Source: Solanum dulcamara
Taxonomy: Eukaryota > Streptophyta > Magnoliopsida > Solanales > Solanaceae
Direction: 5' to 3'
Assembly (NCBI RefSeq): GCF_947179165.1
Contig: NC_077241.1
Location: forward strand, 79,943,648-80,007,647
DNA length: 64,000 nt
Below the pieces are notes generated by a model, which searched no databases, was not told where the DNA came from, and saw only the letters and a list, made by a program, of their open reading frames with translations. Position 1 is the first letter of the stretch. The number at the start of each line of letters is the position of its first letter. Positions 22,601-36,760 of this stretch are shown here, piece after piece. Position numbers and translations under genes: made by a program.

Positions 22601-24880
22601 CCAAATTCCTATTGCATCTCTAATAAAATGATCCTAAACCCTTCTAAAGCACTGCCAGGGCTACTGGAGTCGTTCCCCAAGCCGTTACAGATGCTACTAT
22701 AGAAGAATCCAAGAAAATTCGACCCAGACCCCTGGCAACTAAAATATCCGTGGGCTAACACACACGAAAAATTGGCAAAATTGCCTAAATCCTATTGTGT
22801 CTCCAATAAAATGCTCCTATACCCCTCTAAAGCGCCGCCGGGGCTACTAGAGTCGTTTCCCAGGTCATTACGGACGCTACTATGGAAGAATCCAAGAAAC
22901 TTTTACCCAAACCCCTGGCACCTAAAAAATCCGTGGGTTAACACACACGAAAAACTAGCAAAATCGCCTAATTCCTATTACGTCGCCAAAAAAATGCTCC
23001 TTAATCCCTCTATAGCGCCGCCAGGGTTACTGGAGTCATTCCCTAGGTCGTTACGGACGCCACTATTGAAGAATACAAGAAAATTCGACCCGGACCCCTA
23101 GCACCTAAAAACTCCATGGGCTAACACACACGAAAAACTGGCAAAATCGCCTAATTCCTATTGCATCTCCAATAAAATGCTCCTGTACCCCTCTAAATCG
23201 CCGTCGGGGTTACTAGAGTCATTCCCCAAGTCGTTACGGACACTACTATTGAAGAATGCAAGAAAATTTGACCCGAACCCCCGACACCTAAAAACTCCGT
23301 GGGCTAACACACACGAAAAACTGGCAAAATCTCCTAATTCCTATTGCGTCGCCAATAAAATGCTCCTAAACCCATCTACAGCACCGTCGGGGCTACTAGA
23401 GTCGTTCTCCAGGTCGTTACGGACGCTACTATGGAAGAAATCAAGAAAATTCGACTCGCACCCCCGGCACCTAAAAAATCTGTGGGCTAACACACACAAA
23501 AAACTGGCAAAATTGTTTAATTTCTATTGCGCCGCCAATAAAATGCTCCTAAACCCCTCTAAAGCGCCGCCAGGGCTACTAGAGTCGTTCTCCAGGTCAT
23601 TACGGACGCTACTATGGAAAAATCCAAGAAAATATGACCTGGACCCCCGGCACCTAAAAAATCTGTGGGCTAACACACACGAAAAACTAGCAAAATCCCC
23701 TAATTCCTATTGCGTCGCCAATAAAATGCACCTAAACCTCTCTATAGCACCTCCGGGGCAACTGAAGTCATTCCCCAGGTCGTTACGGATGCTACTATAG
23801 AAGAATCCAAGAAAATTTGACCCGAACCCCGGCACCTAAAAAACTATGGGCTAACACACACGAAAAACCGGCAAAATCGCCTAATTCCTATTGCGTCTCT
23901 AATAAAATGCTCCAATACCCCTCTAAAGCGCCACCGGGGCTACTGGAGTCGTTACCAGGTCGTTACGGACGCTACTATGGAAGAATTCAAGAGAATTTGA
24001 CCTGGACCCCCGGCACCTAAAAAATCCGTGGGCTAACACACACGAAAAACTGGCAAAATCGCCTAATTCCCATTGCATCGCCAATAAAATGCTCCTAAAC
24101 CATTCTATAGCACCGCCGGGGCTACTGGAGTCTTTCCCCAGGTCGTTACGGATGCTACTAAGGAAGAATCCAAGAAACTTTGACCCGAACCCCGGCATCT
24201 AAAAAATTTGTAGGTTATAACACACACGAAAAACTGGCAAAATTGCATAATTCCTATTACGTCGCCAATAAAATGCTCCAAAATCTCTCTATAGCGCCGC
24301 TGGGGCTACTGGAGTTATTCCCCAGGTTGTTACGGACGTTACTATGGAAAAATCTAGGAAATTTGACCCGGACCCCCGACACCTAAAATATCCGTGGGCT
24401 AATACACACGAAAAACTGGTAAAATCACCAAATTCCTATTACGTCTCCAATAAAATGCTCCTATACCCCTCTAAAGCACCGTCGGGGATACTGGAGTCAT
24501 TCCCAGGTCGTTACAGATGCTACTATGGAAGAATCCAATAAAATTTGACCTAGATCCCCGGCACCTAAAAAATCTATCGGCTAACACATACGAAAAACGG
24601 GCAAAATCTCCTAATTCCTATAGTGTTGCCAATAAAATGCTCCTAAACCCCTCTATAGAATCGTCGGGGCTACTGCAGTCGTTCTCCAGGTCGTTACAGA
24701 TGCTACTATAGAAGAAATCAAGAAAATTCGACCCGCACCCCTGGCACCTAAAATATCCGTGGGCTAAGAATCACGAAAAACTGGCAAAATCGCCTAATTC
24801 CTATTGCATCGCCAATAAAATGCTCTTAAACCCCTCTAAAGCGCCGCCGGGGCTACTAGAGTCGTTCCCTAGGTATTTAA
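19601..24880 (+). repeat. Satellite block D, copy 1
   Basis: About 29 monomers without the 8-mer order. Diagnostic points: GAGTGTTTCCCTAG at about 20.1 kb, GCTTATATGCAAG near 20.5 kb, CCCCCGTATTGCACCGCC near 20.8 kb, AAATTCGAGGGTTAAC near 20.93 kb. The block recurs as D2 at 31.83-36.76 kb (offset about 12,237 bp, changing to 11,873 after a two-monomer loss) and its start recurs at 47.45-48.79 kb. The longest satellite read-through here is 19,925-21,139; it is not a gene. Confidence 0.75.
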
Positions 24881-27800
24881 GGATGCTACTATTGAAGAAT
24901 CCAAGAAACATCGACCCGGACCCCCGACACCGAAAATATTCGTGGGCTAACACACACGGAAAAGTGGCAAAATTGCTTAATTCCTATTGCGCCGTCAATA
25001 AAATACTCCTAAACCCCTCTAAAGCGCCGCTGGGGCTACTGGAGTTGTTCCCAGGTCGTTACAGACGCTACTATGAAAGAAATCAAAAAAATTCAACCCG
25101 CACCCCCGGCACCTAAAAATTCCGTCGGCTAGCACAAACAAAAAACTTGCAAAATCGCCTAATTTCTATTGCGTCGCCAATAAAATGCTCCTGAACCCCT
25201 CTAAAGCGCCGCCAGGGCTACTAGAGTCATTCTACTGGTCGTTACGGACGCTACTATGAAAGAATCCAAAAATATTCGACCCGAACCGCCGACACCTAAA
25301 TAATTCGTGGGTTAACACACAAAAAGAACTGGCAAAATTGCCTAATTCCTATTGCCTCGCTTATAAAATGCTCCTAAGCCCCTCTGAAGTGCCTCCGGGG
25401 CTACTGGAGTCGTTCCCCAGGTCGTTACGGATGCTACTATGGAAGAATGTAAGAAATTTTGACCCGGACCCTCGGCATCTAAACAATCTGTGGCTAACAG
25501 ACACGAAAAACTAGCAAAATCACCTAATTCCTACTTCATGTCCAATAAAATACTTCTAAGCCCCTCTAAAGTGTCGTCGGGGCTACTGTAGTCGTTCACC
25601 AGGTCGTTATGGTTGCTATTATGGAAAAATCCAAGAAAATTTGACTCGGTCCCTCGACACCTAAAAATTCAGTGGCTAACACATACGAAAAACTTGCAAA
25701 ATCCCCTAATTCTTATTTCGTCGCCAATAAAATGCTCATAAACCCCTCTATAGCACTTACGGGGCTACTGGAGTCATTCCCCAGATCGTTACGGATGCTA
25801 CTATGGAAGAATCCAAGAAAATTTGACTCGGACCCCCGACACCTAAAATATTAATGGGCTAACACACACAAAAAAGTGGAAAAATTGCTTAAATCCTATT
25901 GCGTCGCCAATAAAATACTTCTAAGCCCCTCTAAAGTGCCGCCGGGGCTACTGGAGTCGTTCCTCAGGTTGTTACGGATGCTACTATGAAAGAATCTAAG
26001 AAAATTTGACCCGGACCCCCGGCACCTAAAAAATCCGTGGCTAACAGACACGAAAAACTAGCAAAATCACCTAATTCTTACTGCGTCTCCAATAAAATAC
26101 TTCTAAGCCCCTCAAAAGCGCCGCCGGGGATACTGAAGTCGTTCCCCAGGTCATTATAGATGCTACTATGGAAAAATCCAAGAAATTTGACCCAGACCCT
26201 CAACACCTAAAAATCCAGTGGGTTAACACACACGAAAAACTAGCAAAATCCCCTTATTCTTATTGCGTCGCCAATAAAATGCTCATAAACCCCTCTATAG
26301 AACCTCCGGGGCTACTGGAGTCATTCCCCAGATTGTTATGGATGCTACTATGGAAGAATCCAAGAAAATTTGACTCGGACCCCCGGCACCTAAAATATTC
26401 ATGGGCTAACACACACGAAAAAGTGGAAAAATTGCTTAATTTCTATTGCGCCGCTAATAAAATTCTCCTAAACCCCTCTAAAGCGCTGCTGGGGCTACTG
26501 GAGTCGTTCCCCAGGTTTTTACGGATGCTACTATGGAAGAATTCAAGAAATTTTGACCCGAACCCCCTTTACCTAAAAAATCTGTGTGCTAACACACACG
26601 AAAAACTGGCAAAATCGCCTAATTCCAACTGCATCGCTAATAAAATGCTCCTAAACCCCTCTATAGCATCGCCGAGGCTATTGGAGTTGTTTTCCAGGTC
26701 GTTACGGATGCTATTATGGAAGAATCCAAGAAAATTAGACACGGCCCCCCGAAAAGTAAAAAATCTGTGGGCTAACACACATGAAAAACTGGCAAAATTG
26801 CCTAATACCTATTGCGTCTCTAATAAAATGATCCTAAACCCCTTTAAAGCACATCCGGGGCTACTAGAATCGTTCTCCAGGTCGTTACGGACGCTACTAT
26901 AGAAGAATCCAAGAAACATCGACCCGGACCCCCGGCACCGAAAATATCCGTGGGCTAACATACACGGAAAAGTGGCAAAATTGCTTAATTCCTATTGCGC
27001 TACCAGTAAAATACTCCTAAACCCCTCTAAAGCGCTGCCGGGGATACTGAAGTTGTTCCCAGGTCGTTACGGACGCTACTATGAAAGAAATCAAGAAAAT
27101 TTAACTCGCACCCCCGGCACCTAAAAATTCCGTCCGCTAGCACATATAAAAAACTTGTAAAATCGCCTAATTCCTATTGCGTCGCCAATAAAATGCTCCT
27201 GAACCCCTCTAAAGCGCCACTGGGGCTACTGGAGTCATTCCACTGGTCGTTACGGACGCTACTATGAAAGAATCCAAAAACATTCGACCCGAACCCCCGG
27301 CACCTAAATAATCCGTGGGTTAACACACAAAAACAACTGGCAAAATTGCCTAATTCTTATTGCCTCGCCAATAAAATGCTCCTAAGCCCCTCTGAAGTGA
27401 CACCGGGGCTACTGGAGTCGTTCACCAGGTCGTTACGGATGCTACTATGGAAGAATCTAAGAAAATTTGACCCGGACTCCCGGCACCTAAAAAATCCGTG
27501 GCTAACAGACACGAAAAACTAGCAAAATCACCTAATTCTTACTGCGTCTCCAATAAAATACTTCTAAGCCCCTCTAAAGCGCCGCCGGGGCTACTATAGT
27601 CGTTCCCCAGGTCGTTATAAATGCTACTATGGAAAAATCCAAGAAAATTTGACCCGGACCCTCGACACCTAAAAATCCAGTGAGTTAACACACACGAAAA
27701 ACTAGCAAAATCCCCTAATTCTTATTGCGTCGCCAATAAAATGCTCATAAACCCCTCTATAGCACCTCCGGGGCTACTGGAGTCATTCCCCAGATTGTTA

Positions 27801-30800
27801 TGGATGCTACTATGGAAGAATCCAAGAAAATTTGACTCGGACCCCCGGCACCTAAAATATTCATGGGCTAACACACACGAAAAAGTGGAAAAATTACTTA
27901 ATTCCTGTTGCGCCGCCAATAAAATGCTCCTAAACCCCTCTAAAGCGCTGCTGGGGCTACTGGAGTCGTTCCCCAGGTTGTTACGGATGCTACTATGGAA
28001 GAATTCAAGAAATTTTGACCCAAACCCCCTTTACCTAAAAAATCTGTGTGCTAACACACGAAAAACTGGCAAAGTCGCCTAATTCCTACTGCATCGCTAA
28101 TAAAATGCTCCTAAACCCCTCTATAGCATCGCCGGGGCTATTGGAGTTGTTTTCCAGGTCGTTACGGATGCTACTATGGAAGAATCCAAGAAATTTAGAC
28201 ACGGCCCCCCGAAAAGTAAAAAATCTGTGGGCTAACACCCATTAAAAACTAGCAAAATTGCTTAATACCTATTGCGCCTCTAATAAAATGATCCTAAACC
28301 CATCTAAAGCACATCCGGGGCTACTGGATTCGTTCTCCAGGTCGTTACGGACGATACTATGGAAGAATCTAAGAAACATCGACTCGGACCCCCGGCACCG
28401 AAAATATCTGTGGGCTAACATACACGGAAAAGTGGCAAAATTGTTTAATTCCTATTGCACCGCCAATAAAATACTCCTAAACCCCTCTAAAGCACCGCCG
28501 GGGCTATTGGAGTTGTTCCCCAGGTCGTTACGGACGCTACTATGAAAGAAATCAAGAAAATTCAACCCGTACCCCCGGCGCCTAAAAATTCCGTCGACTA
28601 GCACACACAAAAAACTTGCAAAATCGCCTAATTCCTATTGCGTCGCCAATAAAATGCTCCTGAACCCCTCTAAAGCGCCGCCGGGGCTACTGGAGTCATT
28701 CCACTGGTCGTTACGGACACTACTATGAAAGAATCCAAAAAAATTCGACACGAACCCCCGACACCTAAATAATCTGTGGGTTAACACACAAAAAAAACTC
28801 AGAAAATTGCCCAATTCTTATTGCCTCGCCAACAAAATGCTCCTAAGCCCCTCTGAAGTGCCGCCGGAGCTACTGTAGTCGTTCCCCAGATCGTTAAGAA
28901 TGCTATTATGGAAGAATCTAAGAAAATTTGACCCGTACCCCGGCACCTAAAAAATCCATGGCTAACAGACACGAAAAACTAGCAAAATCACCTAATTCTT
29001 ACTGCGTCTCCAATAAAATACTTCTAAGCCCCTCTAAAGCGCCGCCGAGGCTACTGAAGTCGTTCCCCAGGTCGTTATAGATGCTACTATTGAAAAATCC
29101 AAGAAAATTTGATCCGGACCCTTGACACCTAAAAATTCAGTGAGCTAACACACACGAAAAACAAGCAAAATTCCATAATTCTTATTGCGTTGCTAATAAA
29201 ATGCTCATAAACCCCTCTATAGCACCTCCGGGGCTACTGGAGTCATTCCCCAGATTGTTACGGATGCTACTATAGAAGAATCCAAGAAAATTTGACTCGG
29301 ACCCCCGGCACCTAAAATATTCATGGGCTAACACACACGAAAAAGTGGAAAAATTGCTTAATTCCTATTGCGCCGCTAATAAAATGCCCCTAAACCCCTC
29401 TAAAGCGCTGCTGGGGATACTGGAGTCGTTCCCCAGGTTGACACGGATGCTATTATGGAAGAATTCAAGAAATTTTGACACGAACCTCCTTTACCTAAAA
29501 AATCTGTGTGCTAACACACACGAAAAACTGGCAAAATCGCCTAATTCCAACTGCATCGCCAATAAAATGCTCCTAAACCCCTCTATAGCATCGTCGGGGC
29601 TATTGGAGTTGTTTTCCAGGTCGTTACGGACGCTACTATGGAAGAATCCAAGAAATTTAGACACGGCCCCCCGAAAAGTAAAAAATCTGTGGGCTAACAC
29701 ACATTAAAAACTGACAAAATTGCCTAATACCTATTGCGTCTCTAATAAAATGATCCTAAACCCCTTTAAAGCACATCCGGGGCTACTGGATTCGTTCTCC
29801 AGGTCATTACGAACGATACTATGGAAGAATCTAAGAAACATCGACTCGGACCCCTGGCACCGAAAATATCTGTGGGCTAACATACACGGAAAAGTGGCAA
29901 AATTGTTTAATTCCTATTGCACCGCCAATAAAATACTCCTAAACCCCTCTAAAGCACCGCCGGGGCTATTGGAGTTGTTCCCCAGGTCGTTACGGACGCT
30001 ACTATGAAAGAAATCAAGAAAATTCAACCCGTACCCCCGGCACCTAAAAATTCCGTCGGCTAGCACACACAAAAAACTTGCAAAATCGCCTAATTCCTAT
30101 TGCGTCGCCAATAAAATGCTCCTGAACCCCTCTAAAGCGCCGCCGGGGCTACTAGAGTCATTCCACTGGTCGTTACGGACGCTACTATGAAAGAATCTAA
30201 AAAAGTTCGACCCGAACCCTCGGCACCTAAATAATCTATGGGTTAACACACAAAAACAAATGGCAAAATTGCCTAATTCCTACTGCCTCGCCAATAAAAT
30301 GCTCCTAAGCCCCTCTGAAATGCCGCCGGGGCTACTGGAGTCGTTCCCCAGGTCGTTACGGATGCTACTATGGAAGAATCTAAGAAAATTTGACCCGGAC
30401 CCCCGGCACCTAAAAAATACGTGAGCTAACACACACGAAAAACTAGCAAAATCACCTAATTCTTACTGCATCTCCAATAAAATACTTCTAAGCCCCTCTA
30501 AAGCGCCGCCGGGGCTACTGTAGTCGTTCCCCAGGTCTTTATAGATGCTATTATGGAAAATTGCAAGAAGTTTGACCCGGAACCTCGACACCTAAAAATT
30601 CAATAGGTAACATACACGAAAAACTGGCAAAATCCCCTAATTCTTATTGCGTCGCCAGTAAAATGCTCATAAACCCCTCTATAGCACCTCCGGGGCTACT
30701 GGAGTCATTCCCCAGATTGTTACGGATGCTACTATGGAAGAATCCAAGAAAATTTGACTCGGACCCCCGGCAACTAAAATATTCATGGGCTAACACACAC

Positions 30801-31830
30801 GAAAAAGTGGAAAAATTGCTTAATTCCTATTGCGCCGCCAATAAAATAATCCTAAACCCTCTAAAGCTCTGTTGGGGCTACTGGAGTCGTTCCCTAGGTT
30901 GTTACGGATGCTACTATGGAAGAATTCAAGAAATTTTGACCCGAACCCACTTCACCTAAAAAATCTGTGTGCTAACACACACGAAAAACTGGCAAAATCG
31001 CCTAATTCCTACTATGTCGCTAATAAAATGCTCCTAAACCCCTCTATAGCATCGCCGGGGCTATTGGAGTCGTTTTCCAGGTCGTTACGGACTCTACTAT
31101 GGAAGAATCCAAGAAAGTTAGACACGGCCCCCTGAAAAGTAAAAAATCTGTGGGCTAACACACATGAAAAACTGGCAAAATTGCCTAATACCTATTGCGT
31201 CTCTAATAAAATGATCCTAAACCCCTCTAAAGCACAGCTGGGGCTACTGGATTTGTTCTCCAGGTCGTTACGGACGCTACTATGGAAGAATCCAAGAAAC
31301 ATCGACCCGGACCTCCGGCACCGAAAATATCTATGGGCTAACATACACGGAAAAGTGGCAAAATTGCTAAATTCCTATCGCACCACTAGTAAAATACTCC
31401 TAAACCCCTCTAAAGTGCCGCCGGGGCTACTGGAGTTGTTCCCCAGGTCGTTACGGATGCCACTATGAAAGAAATCAAGAAAATTCAACCCGCACCTCCA
31501 GCACCTAAAAATTCCGTCGGCTAGCACACACAAAAAACTTGCAAAATCGCCTAATTTCTATTGCGTCGCCAATAAAATGCTCTTGAACCCCTCTAAAGCG
31601 CTGCCGGGGCTACTAGAGTCATTCTACTGGTCGTTACGGACGCTACTATGAAACAATCCAAAAATATTCGACCCGAACCGCCGGCACCTAAATAATCCGT
31701 GGATTAACACACAAAAAGAACTGGCAAAATTGCCTAATTCCTATTGCCTCGCCAATAAAATGCTCTTAAGCCCCTCTGAAGTACCGCCGGGGCTACTAGA
31801 GTCGTTCCCAAGGTCATTACGGATGCTACT
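24881..31830 (+). repeat. 8-monomer higher-order repeat, block 2
   Basis: Same eight types and order as block 1, entered at m5 (about 24,890). m1 markers fall at about 25,734, 26,280, 27,743, 29,203 and 30,663. Spacings are 546 (three monomers, a shortened copy via a chimeric m2 near 25.8-25.98 kb) and then three regular periods of about 1,460-1,463 bp. m4 markers at 26,743, 28,199, 29,662 and 31,124 give the same period. The order ends after m7 near 31.8 kb exactly as in block 1, where block D sequence follows. Confidence 0.8.
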
Positions 31831-34800
31831 ATGGAAAAATCTAAGAAAATTTTATCCGGACCCTCGGCACCTAAAAAATCCGTGGGGTTAACACACACGA
31901 AAAACTTGCAAAATCGCCTAATTCCTATTGCGTCGCCAATAAAATGCTCCTAAACCCCTCTAAAGCGCCGTCAGGGCTACTGGAGTCGTTCCCCAAGTCG
32001 TTATGGACGCTACTATAGAATATTCCAAGAAAGTTTGACCCGGACCCCTGGCACCTAAAAAATCCGGAGGCTAACACACACAAAAAACTGGATAAATTGC
32101 CTAATTCCTATTGCGTCTCCAATAAAATGCTCCTAAACCCCTCTATAGCACTACCGAGCTATTGGAGTAGTTCCCCAGGTCGTTACAGATACTACTATAC
32201 AAGAATCCAAGAAAATTTGACCCGGACCGCCGGCACCTAAAAAATCCGTGGGCTAACACATACGAAAAACTGTCAAAATTGCGTAATTCCTATTGTGTCG
32301 CCAATAATATGCTCCTGAACCCCTCTAAAGCGCCGTCGGGGCTACTGGAATGTTTCCCTAGGTCGTTACGGATGCTACTATGGACGAATCCAAAAAAATT
32401 TGACCCGAACCCTAGGCACCTAAAAAATCAGTGTATTAACACACACGAAAAACTGGCAAAATCGCCTAATTCCTATTGCCTCGCCAATAAAATGCTCCTA
32501 AGCCCCTCTGAAGTGCCGCCGGGGCTACTGGAGTCATTCTCCAGGTTGTTACGGATGCTACTACAGAATAATCCAAGAAAATTCAACCCGCACCCCCGAC
32601 ACCTAAAAAATCCGTGGGCTAACACACACGAAAAACTGGCAAAATCGCCTAATTCCTATTGCGTCGCCAATAAAATGCTCCAAAACCCCTCTAAAGAGTC
32701 GTCGGGGCTACTAGAGTCATTCCCAAGGTCGTTATGGTTTCTTATATGAGAGAATCCAAGAAATTTTGACTCGGACCCCCGGCACCTAAAAAATCTGTGG
32801 GCTAACACACATGAAAAACTAGCAAAATCTCCTAATTCCTATTGCGTCGCCAATAAAATGCTCCTAAACCCCTCAATAGCACCACTGGGGCTGCTGGAGT
32901 CGTTCCCCTGGTCGTTACGGACACTACTATCGAAGAATCCAAGAAAATTCGACCCGGACCCTCGCCACCTAGAAAATCCATACGCTAACACACACAAAAA
33001 ACTGGCAAAATTGCCTTATTCCTATTGCGTCGCCAATAAAATGCTCCTAAACCCCCGTATTGCACCGCCGGGGCTACGGGAGTCGTTACCCAAGTTGTTA
33101 CGGACTCTACTATGGAAGAAATCAAGAAAATTCGACCCAGACCCCCGGCACCTAAAAATTCGAGGGTTAACACATGAAAAACTGGCAAAATCGCCTAATT
33201 CCTATTGCGTCGCCAATAAAATGCTCCTGATTCCCTCTAAAGCACCTGCGGGGCTACCGGATTCGTTCCCTAGGTCGTTACAAATGCTACAATGGAAAAA
33301 TCCAAGAAATTTTGACCCGAACCACCAGCACCTAAAAAATCAGAGGGTTAACACACATGAAAAACTGGCAAAATAGCCTAATTCCAATTGCGTCGCCAAT
33401 AAAATGCTCCTAAACCCCTCTATAGCGCCGTCGGGGCTATTGGAGTCGTTGTTCAGTTCGTTACGGACGTTACTATGGAAGAATCTAAGAAAATTCGACC
33501 CGTACCCCCGGCACCTAAAATATTCGTGGGCTAACACACACAAAAACTGGCAAAATCGCCTAATTCCTACTGCGTCGCCAATAAAATGCTCCTTAGCCCC
33601 TCTAAAGCGCCACCGGGGCTACTGTAGTCGTTCCCTAGGTCGTTACAGATGCTACTAAGGGAAAATCCAAGAAAATTTGACCCGTACCCCCGGCACCTAA
33701 AAAATATTTGTGGGCTAACACACACGAAAAACTGGCAAAATCCCCTAATTCCTATTATGTCGCCAATAAAATGCTACTAAACCCCTATATAGCACCTCCG
33801 GGGCTATTGGAGTCATTCCCCAGGTCGTTACGGACGCTACTATGGATGAATCCAAGATAATTTGACCCGCACCCCCTTCACCTAAAATATCTGTGGGCTA
33901 ACACACACGAAAAAGTAGCAAAATTGCTTAATTCCTGTTGCGTCGGCAATAAAATGCTCTAAACCTCTCTAAAGCGCTGCCGGGGCTACTGGAGTCGTTC
34001 CCCAGGTCGTTACTAACGCTACTATGGAAAAATCCAAGAACATTTGAACCCAACCCCCGGCACCTAAAAAATCTATGGGTGTTACACACGAAAAAATGGC
34101 AAAATCCCCTAATTCCTTTTGCGTCGCCAATAAAATGCTCCTAAACCCCTCTATAGCACCTCCGGGGCTACTGGAGTCATTCCTCAGGTCGTTACGGATT
34201 CTACTATAGAATAATCCAAAAACATTTGACCCGAACCCCCGACACCTAAAATATCCATGGGCTAACACACACGAAAAAGTGGCAAAATTGATTAATTCCT
34301 ATTACGCCGCCAATAACATGCTCCTAAACCCCTCTAAAGCGTCGCCGGGTCTACTGGAGTCGTTCCCCAGGTCGTTACGGACGCTACTATAGAAGAATAC
34401 AAGAAATTTCGGCTCAGACCCCTGGCACCTAAAAAATCCGTGGGCTAACACACATGAAAAACTGGCAAAATCATGTAATTCCTATTGCGTCTCTAATAAA
34501 ATGATCCTAAACCCTTCTAAAGCACTGCCAGGGCTACTGGAGTCGTTCCCCAGGCCGTTACGGACGCTACTATAGAAGAATCCAAGAAAATTCGACCCAG
34601 ACCCCCGGCACCTAAAATATCCGTGGGCTAATACACACGAAAAATTGGCAAAATTGCCTAAATCCTATTGTGTCTCCAATAAAATGCTCCTATACCCATC
34701 TAAAGCGTCGCCGGGGCTACTAGAGTCGTATCCCAGGTCGTTATGGACGCTACTATGGAAGAATCCAAGAAACCTTTACCCAAACCCCTGGCACCTAAAA

Positions 34801-36760
34801 AATCCGTGGGTTAACACACACGAAAAACTAGCAAAATCGCCTAATTCCTATTACGTCGCCAAAAAAATGCTCCTTAATCCCTCTATAGCGCCGCCAGGGC
34901 TACTGGAGTCGTTCCCTAGGTCGTTACGGACGCCACTATGGAAGAATACAAGAAAATTCGACCTGGACCCCTGGCACCTAAAAACTCCATGGGCTAACAC
35001 ACACGAAAAACTGGCAAAATCACCTAATTCCTATTGAGTCGCCAATAAAATGCTCCAAAACCCCTCTAAAGCGCCGTCAGGGCTACTAGAGTCATTCCCA
35101 AGGTCGTTATGGTTGCTTATATGCAAGAATCCAAGAAAATTTGTCTCGGACCCCCGGCACCTAAAAAATCCGTGGGCTAACAAACACGAAAAACTAGCAA
35201 AATCTCCTAATTCCTATTGCGTCGCCAATAAAATTCTCCTAAACCCCTCAATAGCACCGTCGGGGCTGCTAGAGTCGTTCCCCTGGTCGTTACGGACACT
35301 ACTATCGAAGAATCTAAGAAAATTCGACTCGCACCCCCGGTACCTAAAAATTCTGTGGGCTAACACACACGAAAAACTGGCAAAATTATTTAATTTCTAT
35401 TGCGCCGTCAATAAAATGCTCCTAAACTTCTCTAAAGCGCCGCCAGGGCTACTAGAGTCGTTCTCCAGGTCATTACAGACGCTACTATGGAAAAATCCAA
35501 GAAAATATGACCTGGACCCCCGGCACCTAAAAACTCTGTGGGCTAACACACACGAAAAACTAGCAAAATCCCCTAATTCCTATTGCGTCGCCAATAAAAT
35601 GCACCTAAACCCCTCTATAGCACCTCCGGGGCAACTGAATTCATTCCCCAGGTCGTTACAAATGCTACTATGGAAGAATTCAAGAAAATTTGACCCGAAC
35701 CCCGGCACCTAAAAAACTATGGGCTAACACACATGAAAAACTGACAAAATCGCCTAATTCCTATTGCGTCTCTAATAAAATGCTCCAATACCCCTCTAAA
35801 GTGCCACCGGGGCTACTGGAGTCGTTCCCAGGTCGTTACGGACGCTACTATGGAAGAATTTAAGAAAATTTGACCTGGACCCCCGGCACCTAAAAAATCC
35901 GTGGGCTAACACACATGAAAAACTGGCAAAATCGCCTAATTCCCATTGCATCGCCAATAAAATGCTCCTAAACCATTCTATAGCACCGCCGGGGCTACTG
36001 GAGTCTTTCCCCAGGTCGTTACGGATGCTACTAAGGAAGAATCCAAGAAAATTTGACCCGAACCCCCGGCATCTAAAAAATCTGTGGGTTATAACACACA
36101 CGAAAAACTGGCAAAATCGCATAATTTCTATTACGTCGCCAATAAAATGCTCCAAAATCCCTCTATAGCGCCGCCGGGGCTACTGGAGTTATTCCCCAGG
36201 TTGTTACAGACGTTACTATGGAAGAATCTAAGAAAATTTGACCCGGACCCCCGGCACCTAAAAAATCCGTGGGCTAATACACACGAAAAACTGGTAAAAT
36301 CACCAAATTCCTATTACGTCTCCAATAAAATGCTCCTATACCCCTCTAAAGCGCCGTCGGGGATACTGGAGTCATTCCCAGGTCGTTACGGATGCTACTA
36401 TGGAAGAATCCAATAAAATTTGACCTAGACCCCCGGCACCTAAAAAATCCATCGGCTAACACACACGAAAAACTGGCAAAATCCCCTAATTCCTATAGTG
36501 ATGCCAATAAAATGCTCCTAAACCCCTCTATAGAACCGTCGGGGCTACTGGAGTCGTTCTCCAGGTCGTTATGGACGCTACTATAGAAGAAATCAAGAAA
36601 ATTCGACCCGCACCCCCGGCACCTAAAATATTCGTGGGCTAAGAATCACGAAAAACTGGCAAAATCGCCTAATTCCTATTGCATCGCCAATAAAATGCTC
36701 TTAAACCCCTATAAAGCGCTGCCGGGGCTACTAGAGTCGTTCCCCAGGTCGTTAAGGACG
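31831..36760 (+). repeat. Satellite block D, copy 2
   Basis: Duplicate of 19.6-24.88 kb, collinear at offset about 12,237 bp up to about 34,490. There copy 2 lacks two whole monomers (366 bp) present in copy 1 at about 22,255-22,621, after which the offset is about 11,873-11,875 bp. A patch at about 35,040-35,310 does not match the collinear copy-1 sequence; it matches a different monomer pair (see findings). The duplicate continues into the next 8-mer block. Confidence 0.75.
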
